Below, in pieces: positions 57,401 through 64,000 of a stretch of DNA of 64,000 nt. How positions within the stretch are numbered: position 1 is the stretch's first letter; every line of letters starts with the position of its first letter. The notes beneath the pieces were generated by a model that was not told the DNA's origin, did no database searches, and worked only from the letters and a program-made list of their open reading frames with translations. The translations under genes and the position numbers were made by a program. The stretch lies in NCBI GenBank assembly GCA_027946555.1, contig JAPEVC010000007.1:62001-126000 (forward strand), given 5' to 3'. Origin of the DNA: Gnomoniopsis sp. IMI 355080 (Eukaryota; Ascomycota; Sordariomycetes; Diaporthales; Gnomoniaceae).

Positions 57401-57798
57401 AAGGCGGTGGAGACAGCTCGAAGGGCTCCGGCTACGACTACGAGCGGCAAAAGCAGGAAGAGGCGGAGATGGCGCAGGCGATGAAGGAGGTAGAGCGTTT
57501 GAGGCTGGAGATGCAGAGGGCAAACGAAAGAATACAAGTCGCGCAGGGAGTGGACGTCGAAGGCACAGTGATCAAGAAGAAGAAAAAGAAGGTGGTCAAG
57601 CCGAAGGTAGAAGCTGCAGAAGATGGCGAGGAGCCTGTTGCTATCAAGCCTAAGAAAAAGAAGAAGAAGAAGGCTGGGGCTGAGGATGTGGGTGGTGAGA
57701 ACGGAGAGGGCCTTGGGGAGGGCGAGTCACAGACTGTGGTAAAGCCAAAGAAGAAGAAAACGCCCAAAGCCCCTGTTGAGATCCAGGACGCGGCTTGA
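54436..57798 (+). CDS. APL5: AP-3 adaptor complex subunit delta
   Basis: Six exons: 54436-54437 (coding part), 54502-54620, 54681-54877, 54935-55318, 55370-55598 and 55652-57798, giving 1025 residues. The initiator ATG is split: AT at 54436-54437, then GTATGT...GGCAG, then G of GTTCGAAAAA. An in-frame TGA at 54412 lies upstream with no other ATG between. The N-terminus FEKSLYDLIRGLRNHKGNE and the adaptin HEAT solenoid (ATALLKLCYLEMMGHDMSWASFNVLEVMSS, RIGYLAAVQSF, KKTIVTLYRLALVYPE) mark delta-adaptin. The hinge is acidic (EAEEEDEFEVYY). The C-terminus has three Lys clusters (KKKKKKVVKP, KPKKKKKKKA, KPKKKKTPK). AP-3 carries cargo from Golgi/endosomes to the vacuole. Confidence 0.95.
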
Positions 57799-58811
57799 AT
57801 ATCCTATAGCAATGAAGATGACCCAGAGACGAGCAATGCAGTCGGGATCGGGATGCATTAATCCACCCATGTCCCTCATATCGCCCCTTGATTCAGCTCC
57901 TGCTACATGTCAGTCCATGTTCCGTGGCCATTGCTTGCATGGAGTGACACGTCAACTGCTAGCAGGCCACTTAATGGGTGCTCAAGTCTCAACAAAAACC
58001 TATGTCAAATGTTACCATATGGCACAAACCACCATGGACATCCGTTGTATCGTATCCAATGTGGGTGGGATACCGTTGATTTCGAACTTTTCGGGTACAA
58101 AGGACACTAGATGAAGTAGCTATGTGAGCCTCAGGCGATCGTGGGCACAAATCTATGAGCAAGAGCACATGTCGCATGTAAATGTGATCATCTTAAGGGC
58201 GATACGTGGGCCATAGAAAACATTTAGAGGCAGAGGCAATGCTTTCCTTCTTCATTCATTCCCACTCGTTTGAGAAGCTGATGTATCATCTAGTACTACA
58301 TCTTCTTTGTCTATATCGCCTCGTGGGGAACACAAAAGGCTGGTATTGGAGGCTGTAGGTTGGAACCTAGCGTGGGGGGGGGGTCGTTTGAAAAGCAAAA
58401 GACTGCTGCCGACGCAATGCTAATGCACCTAAATAAGTCGGAATAGGTTCAGTAACAGTTAGACTACTCGACAGATTAGGGGTATGCGTATATAGTATCC
58501 AGTAGACAAAGGGGAGGGAACTGTGATGTGACTGTGCGAGAAACTATGATGTTTGTCCTACTTCTCAATCCCTTGGTATGAAACCGCAGAAGAGGATATA
58601 ATAATGTACCAGATAAAGACATGCCATTATAATTATCAAACGCTATTCTGTGCCAGGTTCGGTAGAAGGAGGGGAGCTATGGAATGACTCCCAATACTCC
58701 ATGACCGTAACCCCCCCCCCAAACGAGACACCGCGAAGCCCATTGTCCCTTCTTTCTTTCCCATCTTATAGCATCCATTTCCAACGAGATGATACCTCGA
58801 TAATCACAAAG
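57799..58811. other. Intergenic between AP-3 delta and the tRNA gene
   Basis: No gene. Homopolymers of ten G (58374-58383) and ten C (58711-58720) are present; otherwise featureless. Confidence 0.55.
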
Positions 58812-58909
58812 GCTCCTGTCGCTTAGTGGTTAAAGCCCCGGTCTTATAAAACATTCGAAAAACGAATGCTGTTATGCCGGAGCCCTCGGTTCGAGTCCGA
58901 GCAGGAGCA
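58812..58909 (+). tRNA. tRNA-Ile(UAU) with a 26-nt intron
   Basis: The arms fold canonically. Acceptor GCTCCTG pairs with CAGGAGC (discriminator A). The D stem is GCTT/AAGC with an 8-nt loop. The anticodon stem CCGGT/GCCGG closes with a T-G pair, and the T arm is CTCGG-TTCGAGT-CCGAG. The anticodon is TAT at 58845-58847. An intron, 58849-58874, sits at the normal place between positions 37 and 38; it contains a perfect hairpin CATTCG-AAAAA-CGAATG. The mature tRNA is 72 nt before CCA. The B box GGTTCGAGTCC is at 58888-58898, and T runs at 58917-58922 and 58928-58932 can end polymerase III transcription. tRNA-Ile(UAU) carries an intron in other fungi too. Confidence 0.93.
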
Positions 58910-59273
58910 TATTTCCTTTTTCCGTCTTTTTGGAATCGCTGACACCACTTTCGAACTGAAGATATGGCTTTTGAGTCCTGTGGAGAGATTTCTTATCCTT
59001 GTGATGATATGTCTCCGAGTTACTGTAGGTATATAAGGAGTATACGTGTGTATATGTAGAAGGTTCTTCTACATAGCACACTCCTTTTAATTGTGTCGCC
59101 AAACAATAGCCCAATCTCTCGCCTGCTCCATTGCTTTATTCAATGGCTATCTACATTTGTCGTTTCTGGCAGCATTCGACAGGCTACTCGCTGCCGCGCA
59201 TTTTTCAGTTGGCATCCAAGTCGCCAATTGGTCTCAATACGGCCGCAAATTCGCATGTTTCTACAGCGTCTTA
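58910..59273. other. Spacer between the tRNA and QTRT2 3' end
   Basis: 364 bp with the tRNA terminator T runs at its left end and a short AT-rich stretch at 59020-59060. No gene. Confidence 0.6.
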
Positions 59274-60823
59274 TTAGAAGTAGTTCTCAGTCACAACCAC
59301 ATCCTCGCCAGGCACCACCGGCGTCTCTATTTGATCTCTCGCCAGCTTCCCTTTCAAAGCTTCTATTTTCGCCCTTCCCCCTGCCTGCATCTGTCCCGGC
59401 CCATCCTGCAAAATCCGCCACGTCGACTCATTCCTCTTCCCATCCATAAACTCACTTTTGAAATGGTACCCTCGTGCCCTAGGCCTCGTGCCTGTTCCCT
59501 CAGGTAAACTCGCCTCGTACCGCCTCGTAAACTCCCGGCAGTCTTCCTCAAACTTTTCCTTTCCTACGGCCAGAGAGGCGCGTATGCCGGCGAAGAAGTT
59601 GCTGATGACGTGGTGGTTGTGGATCTGAAGCAAAGTCCAGGCAAGCATTTCCCGGGCATTTAGCAGGTGATGCAGGTAGGCCCTGTGGTGCGAGGAGCAG
59701 GCATAGCAGGTGCAGCCTTCGACAAGAGGTTCGAGAGAGACGGCGTTTGAGGCTGAGGTGAGGTCATCGCCCAAGGGAAGGAGGTCGGTTCCGTGTGTGG
59801 TAGCCTGCGAGTGAGGAGGGTGAGGAGGTGGGGGGAAGGTGAAGGTCATTGCCACGCCGGCGTCGGATACCGTATTGATAAAAGGTAGGAGGAAGAGATC
59901 TACGCCGAGTGAGATTTGTCGAAGGGTGTCGTGGGGATCTTCGGGTGCGTCAATCGAGAGGCGGGGCAGTGGGAGCAAAGAGGGAAGCTCCACCAGATCG
60001 GGCAGTATGTCAACGTCGTACACTGCCAGGCCCGACAAACTACCAGCCATATCCTTTGAGAGCCGTTCGAGATACTTCCACTGCATAGCATACGGCGCTG
60101 GCAACGTAGGGGCAAAGATGGACGTGTTTGACTTCCGCAGCTCCTCCACGTCCAGCGTGGCGTGCAGCTGTGCCATCCAGTCCTCGGTCCTCTCACCCAT
60201 CCGCCGCATCGCTTTCCCGCCTGGCGTTTTCAGGGCGGCATAGTTCATGTCCGCCAGCGGGATGGCAATATCCGGCTTCAGCGTGTCGATGATGGTGATG
60301 TATTCGGTGTTGGTCAGGGGCTGGAAGCCGTTGGAGGTGAACATTTGGATGTAGGTATCACTATTTCCTATGCTGGCCTTGACGGCGGGCGTCCGTCGTG
60401 GGCCGAGGACGGTGATGTTAGAAGGGGAGGACAGGCCTGCAAAGGCGTGGAGGCGTTTCCCGTCTGGCGCTGGGATCTTAGCCGCAGCTGGGATTTTGGT
60501 CACCACCTTCTGAGACTTCTCGACCACTGAACTTCTCATGTTAGCATAAAGCAGTTTCTGGGAAGCGCACGAGCATGGGAGGGTCAGGTATACTTACAGT
60601 CCTCCATAGCCATGTAAACTCCAGGGAAGGACTCATATCTCGCACTTGTGTCGGGCGTCAAGTGAGGCACTGCACCTCTCGAGGTCACAGCAAAGAAATT
60701 GGGCGTGTCGACCGTCTGGCGTTGAGGCAGAGTGAGCCTGCCTACTCTCGCGGATGCTCCATGTCCTCCAACTGCCTTCAGAATCTCAAACCGCATGCCT
60801 TCCGCTTCCTTATCCTGCGACAT
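59274..60823 (-). CDS. QTRT2: Queuine tRNA-ribosyltransferase accessory subunit 2
   Basis: Two exons, 60823-60598 and 60526-59274, with a 71-nt intron (GTAAGT...GTTCAG), give 492 residues. The TGT fold is shown by VGRLTLPQRQTVDTPNFFAVTSRGAVPHLTPD at the N-terminus, LHAFAGLSSPSNITVLGPRRTPAV, the GNSDTYIQMFTSNGFQPLTNTEYI segment and the zinc site C347-x-C349-x2-C352 with a likely fourth ligand H378 in TLLQIHNHH. The C-terminus is less conserved. In eukaryotes this subunit pairs with catalytic QTRT1 to insert queuine at position 34 of GUN-anticodon tRNAs, on the outer mitochondrial surface in mammals. No QTRT1 gene lies here. The gene is complete. Confidence 0.93.
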
Positions 60824-61296
60824 GCTTGAGATCGGAGATATATGTCTGGCGCCCAGAATAAGTTAAACGGGAGAGGATTTCTCGTGGTGGATGAGAAGCG
60901 TCGTCAAGAAATGGCCCAAACCCCTAACCCCGACCTGGGTGAGCAAAGCGCCCCCTACCTGAGCTACGAAAGAGAGGCATTCGAACAAAGTGAGACATCC
61001 TATTATTACGTCCACTTGAATATACAGTAATAATCTAGGGTCTTTGGGATATTTGAAGCCTCTAGAGTGATCTTGGATCTCGATAGATCGCGCTGTCCTC
61101 TGATCGCTTACGAGGACGATCCAATCTTTGCCCAAGGGAATCAACGAGTCCTGTAATCCAACAAATACTAATACCAATGCTGTGTTTCTCTATCGTAGGC
61201 TCTATTCTGGATCTACCTCTAGATCTAGGATTCGCCCCTCCTCCCTTGATTTTTTTCTTCTCGAGATCATCGCCGGTCTGTAGGCAGAACCCTGCC
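60824..61296. other. Intergenic: QTRT2 promoter and M16 peptidase 3' flank
   Basis: 473 bp, no gene. The short plus-strand frame 60842-61030 has no motif. Confidence 0.55.
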
Positions 61297-64000
61297 TCAA
61301 TCCTCCATTTCATCCTCCGAACCGCCCTCAGACGACTCATCTTCGTCGTCCTCATCTTCATCCTCATCCTCCTCTTCATCGCCCTCGGGGTCCGTCTTGG
61401 CGTCATCATCGTCACCCTCAAGACCGTAGTGGTCGTGAAAGTCCGATAGCGATTTGACCTGGGTAGCGTAACCCATCACCTTGAATGCCTTCTCCATATT
61501 CTATGCGTGCCGCGTTAGTAAACAATATGGAAGAAATCAGTCGAGTGAGAATGACTTACCTCCTGCATTATTGGCGCACAAGTAACAACGACATTACTCT
61601 TCCCGGGTTGGAAGACAGGCAAGATTAATTCCCGCATGACGGCACGAATATCCTCATCCCCCACGCCGCGCACCTGCGCCATAATCTTCTTTGTCCAATC
61701 CAAGCCCAATCCACGCACCACACTGAGGATATAATTCTGTTGCGCCGCATCCGCCATCGTTGCCTGCTCATCCGCGAAACCCGACACAATCCCACTGACC
61801 GCGCCCTCAACGAGGTGCCGATCAAGTGGCACCACACCAGTCGCAATCTTCTCCACCGTCTGGCGCGAGATGTCGAGTGCTTTGCTCGCGTCGGGCGACC
61901 GGTAGACTTTGTACTGTAAGAAACCCCAGTCGAGCTCCCGGTTGAAGTGCGTGCCGTAGGCGAGGCCGTTGCCGCGCACGGCGTTCCAGAGCGGGCCCTC
62001 CACGGCTTCGAGGTAGCCGATGGCCACAAGCATGGCGGGTATGCGTGGGTCGTCGTACGAGACAAGGCCCTTGGCGGTGGATACGCTGTAAGAACTGTCG
62101 AGGGACGTCATGGGGATGATCACGGATCCGATGGAGCCAGGATTTTTGCCCTCATCGTTGAGCATGGTGTGCGTGCTGACGATGGAGGACATGTTCCCCT
62201 CGCTGCTACCAAGCGACTTGGTCAAGATGTCCCAGGGTGCAACGGGTTCGCCGAGTTTCGTTAGATCGCTGGTGACGAGGACCCGAGTGTTTTCAAAAGT
62301 GAAGAGGCACTTGCGGAGCTGCTCAAACATTCCCAAGACTTTCTCGGGCTCATTTTGGAGAAGTTTCTTCAATCGACGAAGGTAAACAGCCTTCACAAGA
62401 GTACGCCTAGCCATCGGAAGCCACGACTTCTGGACGTGGAGTGCCCAGTCAACCTCGAGAGACATGGTTCTGCCGTCTCGCTTGGCCTCGGGAATATCAG
62501 CCAGGGCCTTCGAGATGCCTGCCCTGAGTCTCCGCAGGTCGAAGACACTATCGAACATCAGGGCACGGATCCATTCAATAATGGCTGTGTACTTGTCGGG
62601 TTCCACTTGGAAGCTGATGAAGATACTCTCGGGATCATATACTTTGCCGCCCCCGTTCAGGGCGTAGCTGATGGTATCCTTCTCGAGCTCCATGACAACG
62701 TCTTCGAAATTAACAAGCTTGCCATCGCGCTTGATGGGCGTGTTGAAGAAGTTGTCGATGAATATGGACATGAGAGGCTTCAGTTCGACAGGGATTTTTG
62801 TCGTGCTGACGTGTACTGCAATATGTACGAAGTTGCTTGCTACATTTTCAAATTGGATGAAAAGCGGTAGTCCGGGCCTAGCGTTGTCAATGAGTCTTTG
62901 TGTAGAATCCTCGCCCAATCCTATCTCCTTCGCCTTTCCAGACCTGGCAGAGCTGGAGTTGATGAAGTGAATGGACTCTGTGCCAGGCACGGGCCATTGG
63001 TCGATCACAGACGGTGGAATCTCAACCTCGTTCTTGGCTTTTGCTGCTGCTAGCTTCTCGGCCAGCTTCTTCAAGCCTTCCGACCCGAGCTCTGCCTTCC
63101 TCTTTGCGATCCGTGTCTCTTCAGCCTCCTTGACCTTGGTCGCCATCGCCATCGAGGGCTTTCCAAGGATCGAGACGTGATGGACGTCGACCAACCACTT
63201 CCTTAGGAACTCGCGCCACTGACTGTCGTTCCACTTGTCGAGGATGTCATATTCTTGGAGCGTCTCTAGCTCTCGTAGGGTCGAGCCATCCCGCTTCCCG
63301 AAAAGGTAGTCTGAGATGATGTTTTGTGAATAAAAGCCCTCAGAGCTCTCAGCAGAAAACTTGACCTGTCTTCGCTCCCGGCTAATGCATTCCTTCATGT
63401 ATGTCATGTCGAACGGTTTTGAGGCCACCTCTTTCAGCAGATCGTGCAGCCTTTTTTCCACGAACGCAAGCTTTTCGGTAGCAACACCTGTTGGCTGGAA
63501 CCAAATAGTCGAATTTGGCCTTGCGTCCCACCAGTACGATACGGAGCTTGCTAGCTCCTCCCTTTCGACCATGATATTCTCAAGCACCGAGACTGAAGAA
63601 CCACAGAGGTATGTCAGCAGCACATTCAGGGCAGATGTCTCGACAATATCCTGGCAGTTTGGTCCGAAGAAGGCGGAGCTGACATCTCCGGTCGATTCGT
63701 CTTCCTCGGGAAATTCAATGGTCTCCACCACCGTCTCCTTGATGGCGGACGGTTGTGCTGAATCGATCCAAGGCCTTTGTTGAATGTCAGCAAAATTTCC
63801 CGCGGCTGTAACACAAGTAAAAGGAATTTTAGTACCGTCTAAAAGGAGCATCAACAGGAGGTATACTGTCCTTGATGCTCTCTTCGAACTCGTCGAGGAT
63901 CTGCAGTAAGTTGTCGTGATCCGTTTCGCCCACGATGATGACGGCCAAGTTTCGAGGCTGGTACATCTCCTTATGGAACTCACGGATGCGCTCAGGCGTG
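61297..64000 (-). CDS. M16 family metallopeptidase, C-terminal part (cut by window edge)
   Basis: Three exons are visible: 64000-63836 (continuing past the edge), 63774-61560 and 61500-61297, with introns of 61 and 59 nt. About 861 residues lie in the window. The first visible residues, TPERIREFHKEMYQPRNLAVIIVG, follow the catalytic M16 domain, so the HxxEH motif is outside. Next come an APFRRPWIDSAQP linker, the central domain (TSALNVLLTYLCGSSVSVLE, VEREELASSVSYWWDARPNS) and the distal domains (RIPAMLVAIGYLEAVEGPLWNAVRGNGLAYG). The last exon encodes SDFHDHYGLEG and a long Asp/Glu-rich tail. This is the large M16 group with yeast YOL098C-like members, distinct from CYM1 at 33464. The role is uncertain. 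Confidence 0.88.

Overview
The window is nuclear DNA of a filamentous ascomycete (Pezizomycotina, most likely a Sordariomycete). Protein genes carry short introns, mostly 50-130 nt, with GT-AG ends and CTAAC/CTGAC-like branch sites. The gene set is typical of moulds: mitochondrial-type formate dehydrogenase, DUF3684 giant protein, Cym1, COQ10, MED6, AP-3 delta, EMC2, QTRT2 and a fungal ubiquitin-like-domain protein. There are no operons, ribosome-binding sites, CRISPR arrays or intact transposons. The species cannot be named from the sequence.

Layout, left to right. 0.8-2.9 kb: formate dehydrogenase (-). 5.0-5.9 kb: SAM methyltransferase (-). 5.9-9.5 kb: no recognisable gene. 9.5-14.8 kb: a 1765-residue protein (-) with an N-terminal HSP90/sacsin-type ATPase fold and a C-terminal HExxH motif. 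15.8-18.0 kb: divergent MMTAG-domain RS protein (-) and Mediator subunit MED6 (+). 19.1 kb: small CxxCxGxG zinc protein (+). 19.8-21.8 kb: LCCL-domain membrane protein (-). 23.0-24.8 kb: flavin-dependent oxidoreductase (-). 25.7-26.7 kb: aldo-keto reductase (-). 27.8-29.2 kb: unknown fungal protein (-). 30.4-36.6 kb: divergent taxilin (-) and the presequence protease CYM1 (+). 39.1-40.5 kb: ornithine decarboxylase (+) behind a long leader. 41.2-42.4 kb: nitronate monooxygenase (+). 42.9 kb: small putative mitochondrial protein (+). 43.7-46.0 kb: divergent tRNA m3C methyltransferase (-) and COQ10 (+). 47.6-50.1 kb: coiled-coil/ubiquitin-like-domain protein (-). 52.8-57.8 kb: divergent EMC2 (-) and AP-3 delta (+). 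58.8 kb: intron-containing tRNA-Ile(UAU). 59.3-60.8 kb: QTRT2 (-). 61.3 kb to the right edge: an M16 metallopeptidase (-), cut by the window end.

The genes are mostly housekeeping and do not form a pathway cluster. Several touch mitochondria (formate dehydrogenase, CYM1, COQ10, perhaps the 89-residue protein) and several touch tRNA modification (tRNA m3C methyltransferase, QTRT2), but this looks like ordinary gene order. Exon-intron models were built by hand. In every multi-exon model that is complete in the window, the exon lengths sum to a multiple of three, and splice phases agree at every junction, including those of the edge-truncated gene.

The most interesting items are the GHKL-ATPase/HExxH giant protein, a start codon split by an intron in the AP-3 delta gene, a pair of mutually exclusive inverted repeats just downstream of a TATA box at 27.5 kb, and the small CxxCxGxG protein.
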